From: Massilia sp. Root418
GTDB taxonomy: Bacteria; Pseudomonadota; Gammaproteobacteria; Burkholderiales; Burkholderiaceae_D
Assembly: GCF_001425265.1 (NCBI RefSeq)
Contig: NZ_LMEC01000022.1
Span: forward strand, 1-64,000
Direction: 5' to 3'
Length of the DNA stretch: 64,000 bases
The position numbers were made by a program, and so were the translations under genes. Below, in pieces: positions 52,520 to 61,834 of the stretch (its first letter is position 1; every line of letters begins with the position of its first letter). Below the pieces are notes generated by a model. The model had not been told where the DNA came from. It saw only the letters and a list, made by a program, of their open reading frames with translations, and ran no database searches.

Positions 52520-53140
52520 CTATGACCTGGATCCACGCAGCCATTCGGCGTAGGCGCAGGCTGGAAAGGCGTCCGCAAAGCCAGCGCGCAGCGTGGCCAG
52601 CGACGGCCAGTCGCGCGACAGGGCCTCGATCTGCTCCACGCTGACCGAATTGACGTGGTCCATCATGTTCAGTTCGCCCAGCTCGCCCTGGGCGAAGATT
52701 TCCGCCAGTTCTTCCAGCTCGGCCTGGCCCAGCTGGCGCAGCGGGCCGGGCGGAATGCCGACCACCAGGTCCACCATGTCGTCGCTGGCGCGCATCTGCC
52801 AGCCCATCAGTTCGCCGTCGATGGCCAGCACCTCGTCGCCGGCCTGCGCTTCCAGGTAGATGGGGCCGTTGCGCGGCGGTACGCCCAGGCCGATCTCCCA
52901 GCCATCGCCGACCAGCGGCAGCAGGCCGGAGGCGGCCGCACGCTCGCGGAACTCGGGCGCGTTGCGCACGGCCAGGCTCAGGCGCAAGCGCTGGTCGTCC
53001 ACCGGGTCCGGCCCCAGTTCCCAGCCCAGGTCCGGATAGTCCTCCAGCGCCTCGCCCACCAGTGCGACGAACTCTTCCTGGCCGAGGTGGTCTAGCTGGC
53101 CCATGGCCTGGGCCAGTTTGTCTAGCAATTGCTTCATCAT
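52520..53140 (-). CDS. hypothetical protein
   Basis: 206 residues, acidic, no signal peptide or membrane segment. The start is at 53140 or 53137 (GGAG in front of both). It contains repeated Leu/Glu-rich segments (ELEELAEIFAQGELGELN) and a short proline-containing GVPPRNGPIYLE. I recognise no family. Its position between DUF4404 and an M3 peptidase says nothing about its role. Confidence 0.6.
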   Translation of the reverse strand: MMKQLLDKLAQAMGQLDHLGQEEFVALVGEALEDYPDLGWELGPDPVDDQRLRLSLAVRNAPEFRERAAASGLLPLVGDGWEIGLGVPPRNGPIYLEAQAGDEVLAIDGELMGWQMRASDDMVDLVVGIPPGPLRQLGQAELEELAEIFAQGELGELNMMDHVNSVSVEQIEALSRDWPSLATLRAGFADAFPACAYAEWLRGSRS

Positions 53141-53244
53141 GTCTCTCCGTCAAGGCTCATGGCAACATGATACCGCTGCGCAAGCCGAACCGGAGCCTGG
53201 TTCAGCCTGCTTGTGGCGGCTGGTGGCGGCTTGTGGCCGCCTGC

Positions 53245-55395
53245 TTACTTCGCGCTCAGGCCGCGGCGGTCCAGCAGCGGCTCGATGCGGGCGTCGCGGC
53301 CGCGGAAATTGCGGAACAGTTCCAGCGCGTCCGCCGTGCCGCCGCGCGAGAGCAGGGTCTTGCGGAACCAGTCGCCATTCTTGCGCTGCAGGCCGCCGCT
53401 TTCCTTGAACCATTCGACGGTGTCGGCGTCCAGCTTTTCGCTCCACAGGTAGGCGTAGTAGCCGGCCGCGTAGCCGCCCTGGAAGGTGTGCGAGAAGTAG
53501 GTGGTGCGGTAGCGCGGCGGCACCGGCGCGTAGTCGACGCCGGCGTCCTTCAGCGCGGCCGCCTCGAAGCCCAGCACGTCGGCCGGGATTTGCGCGGCGG
53601 TCAGCTGGTGCCAGCGCTGGTCCAGCAGCGACGAGGCCAGGTATTCGGTGGTGGCGAAGCCCTGGTTGAACTTCTTGGAGGCGGCCACTTTCTCCAGCAG
53701 CTCCTTCGGCATCGGCTCGCCGGTCTTGTAGTGGCGCGCGTAGTTGGCCAGCACTTCAGGCTGCACCATCCACATTTCGTTCACCTGCGACGGGTACTCC
53801 ACGAAGTCGCGCGGCACGTTGGTGCCGGAGAAGCGCGGGTACTTCACATTGGAGAACATGCCGTGCAGCGCGTGGCCGAATTCGTGGAAGGCGGTTTTCA
53901 CTTCGTCCACCGTCAGCAGGGTCGGTTCGCCGGCCGGGGGCTTGGGAATGTTGAGGTGGTTGGCCACCACGGACTGCGTGCCCATCAGCTTGGACTGCGA
54001 CACGTACTCGTTCATCCACGCGCCGCCCTGCTTCGACGGACGCGCATACATATCGGCCAGGAAGATGGCCAGCTGCTTGCCGTCGGCATCGAACACGTCG
54101 TACACCTTGACGTCGGGATGGTAGACCGGCAAGTCCTTGCGCTCCTTGAACGACAGGCCGTACAGCTTGCCCGCCGCGAAGAACACGCCCTTCTCCAGCA
54201 CATTGGTCAGCTCGAAATACGGCTTGAGCTGGTTGCCGTCAAAACTGAAGCGCTGCGCGCGCACCTTCTCGGTGTAATAGGACCAGTCGGCCGCGCCGAT
54301 CTGCAGGCCAGCCTTCTCCGCGTCGGCCACCGCCTGCAGGTCGGCCGCTTCCTTGCGTGCATTGTTCACGGCAGGCTTGGCCAGCTCGGCCAGCAGAGTG
54401 TTGACGGCGCCGGTGGTCTTGGCGGTCTGGTCTTCCAGCGAATAGGCCGCGTAGTTCGGGTAGCCCAGCAGCACGGCCTTGTCGGCGCGCAGCTTGGCGA
54501 TCTTCAGCACATTGGCGCGGTTGTCGAACTCGCCGCCGTGGCTGCCGCGCGCCAGCGACAGGTCCATCATGCGCTTGCGGGTGGCGGGATCGGTCAGTAC
54601 CGCCAGCGGCGCCTGGCCGGTGGTGTTGGTGAGCGCAACGGCGAACTTGCCGTCCAGGCCGCGCGCCTTGGCGGCGGCGGCCGCCGCGTCGATGGCGGCT
54701 TCGGACATGCCGGCCAGCTCGGCGCGGGTGTCCACCACCAGCGCGCTGGCGTTGATTTCCTTGAGCACGTTTTGCTGGAAGGCGGTCTGCAGACCGGCCA
54801 GTTCGCCGTTCAGCACTTTCAGCTTGTCCTTGTCGGCGGCCGACAGTTTGGCGCCGGCGCGCACGAAATCGGTGTGGTAGCGTTCCAGCAGGTGCAGCGA
54901 TTCGGCGTCCAGGCCCAGCTTGGCGCGCTTGTCGTACAGCGATTTCACGCGCGCGTACAGCTTGGCGTTCAGGAAGATGGCGTCGCTGTGGGCAGCCAGC
55001 TTGGGCGACATTTCGGTGTCGATCTCGTCCAGCTTGGAATTGGTGTTAGCGCCCTGCAGGTTGCTGAAGGTGGTGGACACGCGCGTCAGCAGCTGGCCGG
55101 CGCGTTCCATGGCCACGATGGTGTTCTCGAAGGTGGCGGGCTTGGCGCTGTTGGCGATGGCCTCGATTTCCTTCAGGTTCTGCGCCATGCCTTCGGCGAA
55201 CGCGGGCGCGAAATGCTCATCCTTGATCAGGTCGAACTGCGGGTAGTGGAAAGGCAGCGGGCTGAGCTTGAAGAAAGGGTTGCCCGCCTGGACTGCGGCG
55301 GTAGCGGCAGCCGGGACTGCGGCGGCGGCGTGGGCGAACGGGGTCAGCGCCAGGCCGAGGCTGGCTGCGAGTACAAGCATCTGAGGACGGGACAT
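53245..55395 (-). CDS. M3 family metallopeptidase (peptidyl-dipeptidase Dcp-like), exported
   Basis: 716 residues from the ATG at 55395, which begins a signal peptide (MLVLAASLGLALTPFAHAAA). The zinc motif AFHEFGHALHGMFS lies near residue 503 with the usual downstream glutamate. Other family segments are YASEYL-like FATTEYLASSLLDQ and YFSHTFQGGYAAGYYAYLWS. It probably trims peptides in the periplasm. Dcp of Escherichia coli is cytosolic or periplasmic; here the signal peptide supports export. A divergent LysR gene starts 158 bp away. Confidence 0.9.
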   Translation of the reverse strand: MSRPQMLVLAASLGLALTPFAHAAAAVPAAATAAVQAGNPFFKLSPLPFHYPQFDLIKDEHFAPAFAEGMAQNLKEIEAIANSAKPATFENTIVAMERAGQLLTRVSTTFSNLQGANTNSKLDEIDTEMSPKLAAHSDAIFLNAKLYARVKSLYDKRAKLGLDAESLHLLERYHTDFVRAGAKLSAADKDKLKVLNGELAGLQTAFQQNVLKEINASALVVDTRAELAGMSEAAIDAAAAAAKARGLDGKFAVALTNTTGQAPLAVLTDPATRKRMMDLSLARGSHGGEFDNRANVLKIAKLRADKAVLLGYPNYAAYSLEDQTAKTTGAVNTLLAELAKPAVNNARKEAADLQAVADAEKAGLQIGAADWSYYTEKVRAQRFSFDGNQLKPYFELTNVLEKGVFFAAGKLYGLSFKERKDLPVYHPDVKVYDVFDADGKQLAIFLADMYARPSKQGGAWMNEYVSQSKLMGTQSVVANHLNIPKPPAGEPTLLTVDEVKTAFHEFGHALHGMFSNVKYPRFSGTNVPRDFVEYPSQVNEMWMVQPEVLANYARHYKTGEPMPKELLEKVAASKKFNQGFATTEYLASSLLDQRWHQLTAAQIPADVLGFEAAALKDAGVDYAPVPPRYRTTYFSHTFQGGYAAGYYAYLWSEKLDADTVEWFKESGGLQRKNGDWFRKTLLSRGGTADALELFRNFRGRDARIEPLLDRRGLSAK

Positions 55396-55552
55396 AGCAT
55401 CTTTCAAAGTGGGCCAAGGACTGCCCTGCAACTGGCTGCACAGCGGCGGCAGGACGGAAGCCGATGATGATAGCAGGCAGTCTATACAACGTCACTTGCA
55501 TTCCATGCTGCACTGCACGCTACAATTCCGCAAACTGAACGAAAGGGGAACC

Positions 55553-56500
55553 GTGGACTATTTCACCGCAGTGCGGGCGTTTGTGCGGGTGGTTGAAACC
55601 GGCAGCTTCGCCAGGGCGGCCGACACGCTGCAATTCCCGCGCAATACCGTCACCAAGCTGGTGCAATCGCTGGAAGCGCACCTGCAGGTCAAGCTGCTGC
55701 ACCGGACCACGCGCAAAGTGTCGCCCACCAACGACGGCGCGGCCTATTTCCAGCGCATGACGCGCCTGCTGGACGAATGGCAGGAGGCTGAAGCCGAAGT
55801 GGCGCAGGCGCGCACCGCGCCGCGCGGCCGGCTGCGGGTGGACATGGGCACGGCGCTCGCTGCGCTGTTGGTCATCCCCTCGCTGGCCGGCTTCCGCGCG
55901 CGCTACCCGGACATGCAGCTCGATTTCGGCGTGAGCGACCGCCCGGCCGACCTGGTGGGCGAAGGCATCGATTGCGTGGTGCGCGCCGGCGCGATCAGCG
56001 ACCCGTCGCTGATCGCACGCCACATCGGCAGCCTGCCCATGGCCACCTGCGCCTCCCCGGCCTACCTGGCGCAACATGGCGTGCCGCAGCACCCGGCCGA
56101 GCTGGCCAGCGGGCACACGCTGATACGCCACTTTTTCGCCGGCACCGCGCGCCAGGCGCAAGTGGTGCTGACGCACCCGTCCGACCCGGCCAGCCCGGTG
56201 ACCGTGAGCGGCCATTATTTCCTCGGCCTGAACGACAGCAACGCCATGCTGGCCGCTGCGATGGCGGGCCTGGGCGTGCTGCACTGCCCGGCCTTCATCA
56301 CAGGGCCGCAGACGGCGGCAGGCATGCTGCAGCCCCTGCTGGCGGACTGGAGCGCGCCAGCCATCCCCATCCACGTGGTGTATCCCGCCAACCGCCACCT
56401 GAGCGCGCGCACCCGCGCATTCGTGGCGTGGATGATGGAGCTGTTCAGCAACAGCCCCTACGCGCTGCCGCCGGGGCCGCAGCGCGCGCCCGCCGCCTAG
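55553..56500 (+). CDS. LysR family transcriptional regulator
   Basis: 315 residues from a GTG at 55553 with SD AAGGGG. N-terminal helix-turn-helix with AFVRVVETGSFARAADTLQF and HRTTRKVSPTNDG, then the effector domain (LRVDMGTALAALLVIPSL, LDFGVSDRPADLVGEGIDCV). This is the type seen near oxidoreductase genes. It is divergent from the M3 peptidase gene, which it may or may not control. The effector is unknown. Confidence 0.9.
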   Translation: MDYFTAVRAFVRVVETGSFARAADTLQFPRNTVTKLVQSLEAHLQVKLLHRTTRKVSPTNDGAAYFQRMTRLLDEWQEAEAEVAQARTAPRGRLRVDMGTALAALLVIPSLAGFRARYPDMQLDFGVSDRPADLVGEGIDCVVRAGAISDPSLIARHIGSLPMATCASPAYLAQHGVPQHPAELASGHTLIRHFFAGTARQAQVVLTHPSDPASPVTVSGHYFLGLNDSNAMLAAAMAGLGVLHCPAFITGPQTAAGMLQPLLADWSAPAIPIHVVYPANRHLSARTRAFVAWMMELFSNSPYALPPGPQRAPAA

Positions 56501-56594
56501 CCTCCGCCGCAGGCGTCTGCCGCCTGGCCTCCGACGCGCGACCCTCTACCGCGCTGCCGGCCTCCCGGCCTGCCTGCAGGCTTGCCGCTGCCCG

Positions 56595-57497
56595 CTATCC
56601 GGCCTGCACGCCGTGCTTGAGGTGCTCGACGAACCAGCGTCCAGCCGGCCCCGGCGGATGGTCGCGCAGGTGGATGGCATGCATCGAAAAGCCGGCGCCC
56701 GCGCCGGTCATGCCTTCCAGCGGGATGCGCACCAGGCGGCCCGCATCCAGGTCTTCCTGCACCATGTGCAGCGGCATGTGGCCCCAGCCCAGGCCTGCCT
56801 TCAGGAAGGCGTGCTTGGCGCCCATGTCCGCCAGGCGCCATGCCTGCGCCGCCAGTACGCCGAAGTTGCGGCCCTCGGTGAGCGGCGAGCGGTCGGTCAG
56901 CACCAGCTGGATGTGGCGGGCCGCTTCCGCGCGCAGCACCATGCCCTCGACGGCCGCCAGCGGATGGTCCGGCGCCGTCACCGTCACGGCCGGCACGCTG
57001 AGCAGGTATTGCGATGCGCAGCCGGGCGGCACTTCCGGCAGCGAGCCGATCACGGCAATGCGGCACTGCCCCGCCAACAGCGGCTGCACCACGGCGCCCA
57101 GCGCTTCCACGAACAGCCGCAGCGGCGTGCCGGGGAACTGGCGGTGGAAGGCCTGCACCGCCGCCGTCAGCGTGGCGATGGGATACATCACATCCACCGC
57201 CACCGCCAGCTCGGGCTCCAGCCCTTCCGCCAAGGTGCGCGCCTTGGCCTTGAAGCCGTCCATGGCCAACACGGCCGAGCGCGCCTGGTCCAGCAGGGCG
57301 CTGCCCTCTTCCGTCAGCCTGGGATAGCGGCCGCTGCGGTCGAACAAGGCGAAGCCCACCTGCAGCTCCAGGTTGGCCAGCGTGGTGCTGACCACCGACT
57401 GCGCGCGGCGCAGCTTGCGGCCGGCGGCCGAGAAACTGCCTTCATCCGCTGCGGCGATGAAGGTGCGCAACTGGTCCAGCGACATGGCATCCAACAT
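56595..57497 (-). CDS. LysR family transcriptional regulator, divergent from pirin
   Basis: 300 residues from the ATG at 57497, fixed by AAGGAG (57505-57510) 7 nt upstream. The helix-turn-helix begins SLDQLRTFIAAADEGSFSAA. The C-terminal effector domain includes AVAVDVMYPIATLT and MGAKHAFLKAGLGWGHMP. It is divergent from the pirin-DoxX operon across 105 bp and is the probable regulator of it, as in many proteobacteria. Confidence 0.92.
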   Translation of the reverse strand: MLDAMSLDQLRTFIAAADEGSFSAAGRKLRRAQSVVSTTLANLELQVGFALFDRSGRYPRLTEEGSALLDQARSAVLAMDGFKAKARTLAEGLEPELAVAVDVMYPIATLTAAVQAFHRQFPGTPLRLFVEALGAVVQPLLAGQCRIAVIGSLPEVPPGCASQYLLSVPAVTVTAPDHPLAAVEGMVLRAEAARHIQLVLTDRSPLTEGRNFGVLAAQAWRLADMGAKHAFLKAGLGWGHMPLHMVQEDLDAGRLVRIPLEGMTGAGAGFSMHAIHLRDHPPGPAGRWFVEHLKHGVQAG

Positions 57498-57602
57498 CCA
57501 TCTACTCCTTAGATAGTATCCATCCAATTATATAGGCTTCCACGATGGATGGGCCGGGCCTAAGATGCGTCCATATCAACCGAACATTGAAAGGAGCAGC
57601 AG

Positions 57603-58457
57603 ATGAACCAGGCAATCCAGCCGGCGCACCTGGCCCCGGCCAGCCAGCGCGACATCGTAGCCCGCACCCAGGGCCGCGGCCATCGCGGCATCACCCGCCT
57701 CGTCAGCCCCGGCGATCTGGGCGCGCTGATCAAACCCTTCGTCTTCCTGGACCTGTTCCGCATGGGCGCCAGCCACGGCAGCAAGGGCATGGGCATGCAC
57801 CCGCACTCGGGCATCGCCACCGTGACCGTGGTAATGGAGGGCGCCATCGAATACCGCGAGACCACCGGCCAGCACGGCGTGCTGAGCGCAGGCGGCGTGG
57901 AATTCATGAATGCGGGCGGCGGCGTGTGGCACGGCGGCAGCCCGCACGGCGACGCCGGCGTGGCGGGCTTCCAGCTGTGGCTGGCCCTGCCTGCTGAAGA
58001 CGAGAACGGCCCCGCGCACAGCCAGTACCTGGCCCCCGAGCAGGTGCAGTCCAGCGGTCCGGCGCGCGTGATCCTCGGCAGTTACCAGGGCGTGGCCAGC
58101 CTGATACAACCGCGCGCACCGATCACCTATCTGCACGTGAAACTGCGCGACGGCGAACAGTGGACCTACCAGCCGCCAGCCGGGCACGACGTGGCCTGGA
58201 CCGCAGTGGGCAAAGGCGTGCTGGCGACCGGTGCGGCGCTGCTGGAAAGCGAAGTGGCGGTGTTTGACGAAGGCGGCGGCGCGCTGCAGTTCACGGCACG
58301 CGGCGACACCGAATTCGTGCTCGGCTCGGCCGCCAAGCATCCCTACCCGCTGGTGACCGGCATGTATTCGGTGCACACCAGCGCAACGGCCCTGCTGCAG
58401 GGCGAGAACGAAATCAGCCGTATCGGCAACCAGTTGCACACCGCAGGTTTAATTTAA
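57603..58457 (+). CDS. pirin family protein
   Basis: 284 residues, a double cupin. Metal-binding motif GMGMHPHSGIATVTVVMEG and the later GGGVWHGG mark the N-terminal pirin domain; the second cupin starts near residue 170. Members include quercetin 2,3-dioxygenase-like enzymes and redox-sensing regulators. It starts just after the LysR-pirin intergenic region with SD AAAGGAG and is followed by DoxX within 17 nt. By context it may detoxify aromatic or quinone compounds. Confidence 0.9.
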   Translation: MNQAIQPAHLAPASQRDIVARTQGRGHRGITRLVSPGDLGALIKPFVFLDLFRMGASHGSKGMGMHPHSGIATVTVVMEGAIEYRETTGQHGVLSAGGVEFMNAGGGVWHGGSPHGDAGVAGFQLWLALPAEDENGPAHSQYLAPEQVQSSGPARVILGSYQGVASLIQPRAPITYLHVKLRDGEQWTYQPPAGHDVAWTAVGKGVLATGAALLESEVAVFDEGGGALQFTARGDTEFVLGSAAKHPYPLVTGMYSVHTSATALLQGENEISRIGNQLHTAGLI

Positions 58458-58474
58458 CTTTGAAAGGAACCGCC

Positions 58475-58906
58475 ATGAACACCAACAACACCGTCAACAC
58501 TTCCGCCGTACCCGTCATCGGCCGCATCCTGATGGCCGCTATCTTCATCCTCAGCGGCTTCGGCAAGCTGATGGCCCCGGCCGCCACGATAGGCTACATC
58601 CAGGCCATGGGCCTGCCGCTGGCCAGCGCCGGGCTGGTGGCCGCCATCGTGGTGGAACTGGGCGGCGGCCTGCTGCTGGCCCTGGGCTACCGGACCCGTA
58701 TCGTGGCCCTGGTGCTGGCCGCCTTCTCGGTGGTGACCGGCCTGGTCTTCCACAGCGCGGTGGGCGACCAGAACCAGATGATCCACCTGATGAAAAACCT
58801 GGCCATGGCGGGCGGCCTGCTGCAAGTGGTGGCCTTCGGCGCCGGTGCCTACAGCCTGGACGCCAAAGCAGGCAAAGGCACCGCGGCCGCCCGCGCCGCA
58901 GCCTGA
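58475..58906 (+). CDS. DoxX family membrane protein
   Basis: 143 residues from the ATG at 58475, with SD AAGGA. Four membrane helices with VIGRILMAAIFILSGFGKL at the start and GYRTRIVALVLAAFSVVTG in the middle fit the DoxX family. Its role in bacteria is mostly unproven, possibly an electron-transfer or redox partner. Second gene of the pirin operon. Confidence 0.88.
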   Translation: MNTNNTVNTSAVPVIGRILMAAIFILSGFGKLMAPAATIGYIQAMGLPLASAGLVAAIVVELGGGLLLALGYRTRIVALVLAAFSVVTGLVFHSAVGDQNQMIHLMKNLAMAGGLLQVVAFGAGAYSLDAKAGKGTAAARAAA

Positions 58907-58937
58907 AGCCGTCGGGCGGGTATGGCCGGTAGGGCCG

Positions 58938-58973
58938 GTAGGGCGAGTTAGCGCCGCAGGCGCGTAACCCGCC
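58938..58973. repeat. REP-like palindromic element, copy D
   Basis: Starts GTAGGGCGAGTTAG and ends CGTAACCCGCC, matching the copies at 14746-14782 and 42816-42929. It lies between the convergent DoxX and WrbA genes. Confidence 0.7.
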
Positions 58974-58984
58974 GCTCCGTCAGC

Positions 58985-59584
58985 TCAACCAAACAGCTTA
59001 TTCGCCGTCTTCGCAATCAACCCACCCTGAAAGCGCGCGCCGTCCAGCTCCAGCTGGCTCGGCTGCCGCTGTCCCTGGCCGCCGGCAATCGTGGTCGCGC
59101 CATACGGGCTGCCGCCCACGATCTCATCCAGCGTCATCTGCGCCTGGTAGCTATAGGGCAGCCCGACGATCGTCATCCCGAAGTGCATCAGATTGGTAAT
59201 GATGGAAAACAGCGTCACTTCCTGCCCGCCGTGCTGCGTGGCGCTGGACGTAAACGCACCGCCCACCTTGCCGTTCAGCGCGCCGCTGGCCCACAGGCCG
59301 CCGGCCTGGTCCAGGAAGGCCGCCATCTGCGACGGCATGCGGCCGAAGCGGGTGGGCGCACCGATGATGATGGCGTCATAATTGGCCAGCTCGGCCACCG
59401 TGGCCACCGGGGCGCTTTGCTGCAGCTTGAAATGCCCCTTCTCGGCCACCTCCTGCGGTACCGTTTCCGGCACCCGCTTGATGTCCACCGTTGCCCCCTC
59501 CTTGCGCGCGCCGTCCGCCATTGCTTCGGCCATCGACTCGATATGACCGTACGACGAGTAATACAGAACAAGTACCTTCGACAT
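58985..59584 (-). CDS. wrbA: NAD(P)H:quinone oxidoreductase, WrbA type
   Basis: 199 residues from the ATG at 59584 (GAGAAAG upstream); the longer frame has no RBS. Flavodoxin-like FMN-binding motif VLVLYYSSYGHIESMAEAMA, then GAPTRFGRMPSQMAAFLDQ and FTSSATQHGGQE, all typical for WrbA. It reduces quinones in two-electron steps and so guards against redox cycling. It is convergent with the pirin-DoxX operon, with which it forms a common redox-stress neighbourhood. Confidence 0.95.
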   Translation of the reverse strand: MSKVLVLYYSSYGHIESMAEAMADGARKEGATVDIKRVPETVPQEVAEKGHFKLQQSAPVATVAELANYDAIIIGAPTRFGRMPSQMAAFLDQAGGLWASGALNGKVGGAFTSSATQHGGQEVTLFSIITNLMHFGMTIVGLPYSYQAQMTLDEIVGGSPYGATTIAGGQGQRQPSQLELDGARFQGGLIAKTANKLFG

Positions 59585-59797
59585 AACTTTCTCCATGTGG
59601 ATGACTAATCGGGCACGCACCAGCGAGCGTGCGTTCTTAGCATAAAGCTATTTGCGCAAGCGCGTGCGCAACTCGGGGATTATCACGAAATTGGGAATAG
59701 TGAAGCACCTGGCCAGGCATTTATCACCACGATCGCAGTCAATATACTGGTTCCATCTGCTGAGCACAGCAGCAACCACACAGACAAGGACCGCATC

Positions 59798-60403
59798 ATG
59801 ACTACGCAAACCGTTGGAATTATTGGCGCCGGCGCAATCGGCAAGGCAATGGCAAAACAGCTGGCGGCTGCCGGCATCGACGTCATCCTGAGCAACAGCC
59901 GCGGCCCGGCCTCGCTGGCCGGCACGGTGGCCGAGCTGGGCAAGCAGGTGCGCGCCGGCACCGTGCAGCAGGCGGCCGACGCCGACATCGTCTTCTTCAG
60001 CGTGAACTGGAACCGCAGCGAAGCCCTGCTGCGCAGCCTGAACCTGCAAGGCCGTATCCTGATCGACGCCACCAACCCCGTCATCCTGCCCGGCTTTGAA
60101 CTGGCCGAACTGGGCGGCCGCAATTCCTCGCAAGTGCTGCGCGACTGGGCCACGGGCGCGCGCGTGGTGAAAGCGTTCAACACGCTGCTGGCTGACGTGC
60201 TGGCCAGCCCCCCCGAAACCAATGGCGGCCGCCGTGTGGTGTTCGTCTCCGGCGACGATGCCGGCGCCAAGGCCGAAGTGCTGCAGCTGATCGAGCGACT
60301 GAAGTTCGCCAGCATCGACCTGGGCAGCCTGGAAGTGGGCGGCTACCTGCAGCAGTTCCCGGGCGGACCGCTGCCGGCCGTGAACCTGGTCAAGCTCGGC
60401 TAG
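59798..60403 (+). CDS. NADP-dependent F420-reductase-like oxidoreductase
   Basis: 201 residues. Rossmann motif VGIIGAGAIGKAMAKQLAAA at the N-terminus, then VFFSVNWNR and DATNPVILPG, as in the F420_oxidored / NAD-binding domain proteins. No F420 genes are in this window, so NADPH is the likely cofactor. A good SD (AGGA) precedes it. Substrate unknown. Confidence 0.85.
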   Translation: MTTQTVGIIGAGAIGKAMAKQLAAAGIDVILSNSRGPASLAGTVAELGKQVRAGTVQQAADADIVFFSVNWNRSEALLRSLNLQGRILIDATNPVILPGFELAELGGRNSSQVLRDWATGARVVKAFNTLLADVLASPPETNGGRRVVFVSGDDAGAKAEVLQLIERLKFASIDLGSLEVGGYLQQFPGGPLPAVNLVKLG

Positions 60404-60406
60404 TCC

Positions 60407-60982
60407 TTAACTGGCGAGCGCGGTTTCAATGCGGCGGTCGGGGATGAACCACAACACCGCGACCGCCACATACAGGCCCACGCTCAGCCAGGGATGCAAC
60501 GCCGCCGCCGCAATGCCGAGCACATACAGCACAATCGACAGCCACAGCTTGCGCTCCTTGCCCACCGCCTGCGCCAGCGCGGAATTGGCGCCGTGCAGCC
60601 TGATCAGCACGTTTTCCAGCAGCATGTAGGCCAGCGCGCTCATGGTGAGCACCACGCCGTAGATGGCAGCGGGAATGGCGCTGAAATGGTTCTCGCCCAT
60701 CCAGCCGGTCACGAAGGGGATCAGCGACAGCCAGAACAGCAGATGCAGATTGGCCCACAGCACACTGCCATTGACCTTGCTGACGGCGTGCATCATGTGG
60801 TGGTGGTTGTTCCAGTAGATGCCCACGTAGACAAAGCTCAGCACATAGCTCAGCATCACCGGCGCCAGCGGTAGCAGCGTGTCCCACGTTGCGCCGTGCG
60901 GCACCTTCAGTTCCAGCACCATGATGGTGATGATGATGGCGATAACGCCATCGCTAAATGCCTCCAGCCTGCCTTTACCCAT
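60407..60982 (-). CDS. TMEM175-type potassium channel (DUF1211)
   Basis: 191 residues with six membrane helices. The family signature RLEAFSDGVIAIIITIMVLE is present near the N-terminus. Prokaryotic homologs form tetrameric potassium channels. AGGAG lies close before the ATG. It is convergent with the reductase gene by 3 nt. Confidence 0.92.
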   Translation of the reverse strand: MGKGRLEAFSDGVIAIIITIMVLELKVPHGATWDTLLPLAPVMLSYVLSFVYVGIYWNNHHHMMHAVSKVNGSVLWANLHLLFWLSLIPFVTGWMGENHFSAIPAAIYGVVLTMSALAYMLLENVLIRLHGANSALAQAVGKERKLWLSIVLYVLGIAAAALHPWLSVGLYVAVAVLWFIPDRRIETALAS

Positions 60983-61095
60983 TTACTCTCCTGTGTGATT
61001 CGATGTTTGCTGAATTCGCCGGCCGGTTCAGGTAGCCATCGCATATTAGCAAACAAATCATGCATGTCCCAGCCGGCCATTGGAGAGAAGCAGTC

Positions 61096-61830
61096 CTACG
61101 GCTCAAACAGTTCCTGGCCCAGCCAGCGCGGGGTGGCGGAGCGGTCTTGCAGGGAGACGGCTTTGCCGGCCAGCCCGGCGGCGCGGGCCAGCGCGGGAAG
61201 GGCGCGGCAATAGCTGCTTTGCACGCCGACCAGGCGCGCCAGCTGGCGGTATTCGATCACCATGCCGTCGGGCACGGCGGCGAGCACGGCGGCTGCGCGC
61301 ACGCGCCAGTCGTCGGACCAGGGCGGCACGCGCGCGGGGAGTACGGCGACGAGGTCGCCGGGCTTGATGGTGCCGCCGCGCAGGACGCGGGCCAGCATAC
61401 CGCGCCGCCTGCCGATGCGGCGCGCGAGCCCAGGCGCATGGCGGTCCAGCTGGCCGCAGGCTTCGCACTGGAAGGTGAGCCACAGCAGCGCCTCATCCCC
61501 CACCTGCAGCACAGTGCCTGAACGCAGTGCGGCGGTATCGAAGTCGAGCAGGATGTTTTCACGCAGGGCGCCCGGGGCGAGGCCATGGCTGGCGTAGGCC
61601 GGCGCGCCGGCCAGCAGCAGCTGGCGCGGCGAGAGCGGGTCTGCGTGGACGTCGCCGGACAGGCCTTCGCCGCGCAGCGCCAACACCTGGCTGGTCTGCT
61701 GCAGCTGCCGGTCTTCGCCGCGCTGGGCCAGCGCCAGCACCCGGCCGAGGGCCGTGAAGGTGTCCTGCCCGCTGTCGGCCAGGGCGGAAGCAGGTGCCGG
61801 TGCCGCAGCCTTGGTCGCCGCTTGCGCCAT
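61096..61830 (-). CDS. MOSC domain protein fused to an alkyltransferase-like DNA-binding domain
   Basis: 244 residues. The N-terminal half looks like a MOSC domain (GLSGDVHADPLSPRQLLLAG, CEACGQLDRHAPGLARRIG). The C-terminal 75 residues follow the winged-helix layout of O6-alkylguanine methyltransferases and ATL proteins (AAVPDGMVIEYRQLARLVGV, then a Arg-Ala pair), but the PCHR active-site Cys motif is absent. Such a domain could bind damaged DNA or be just a fold. The gene starts 4 nt after the NnrU gene and is coupled to it. Confidence 0.75.
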   Translation of the reverse strand: MAQAATKAAAPAPASALADSGQDTFTALGRVLALAQRGEDRQLQQTSQVLALRGEGLSGDVHADPLSPRQLLLAGAPAYASHGLAPGALRENILLDFDTAALRSGTVLQVGDEALLWLTFQCEACGQLDRHAPGLARRIGRRRGMLARVLRGGTIKPGDLVAVLPARVPPWSDDWRVRAAAVLAAVPDGMVIEYRQLARLVGVQSSYCRALPALARAAGLAGKAVSLQDRSATPRWLGQELFEP

Positions 61831-61834
61831 CGGC

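Noticed and set aside
53062..55467. 801-codon plus-strand ORF
   Set aside because: Antisense shadow of the M3 peptidase gene.
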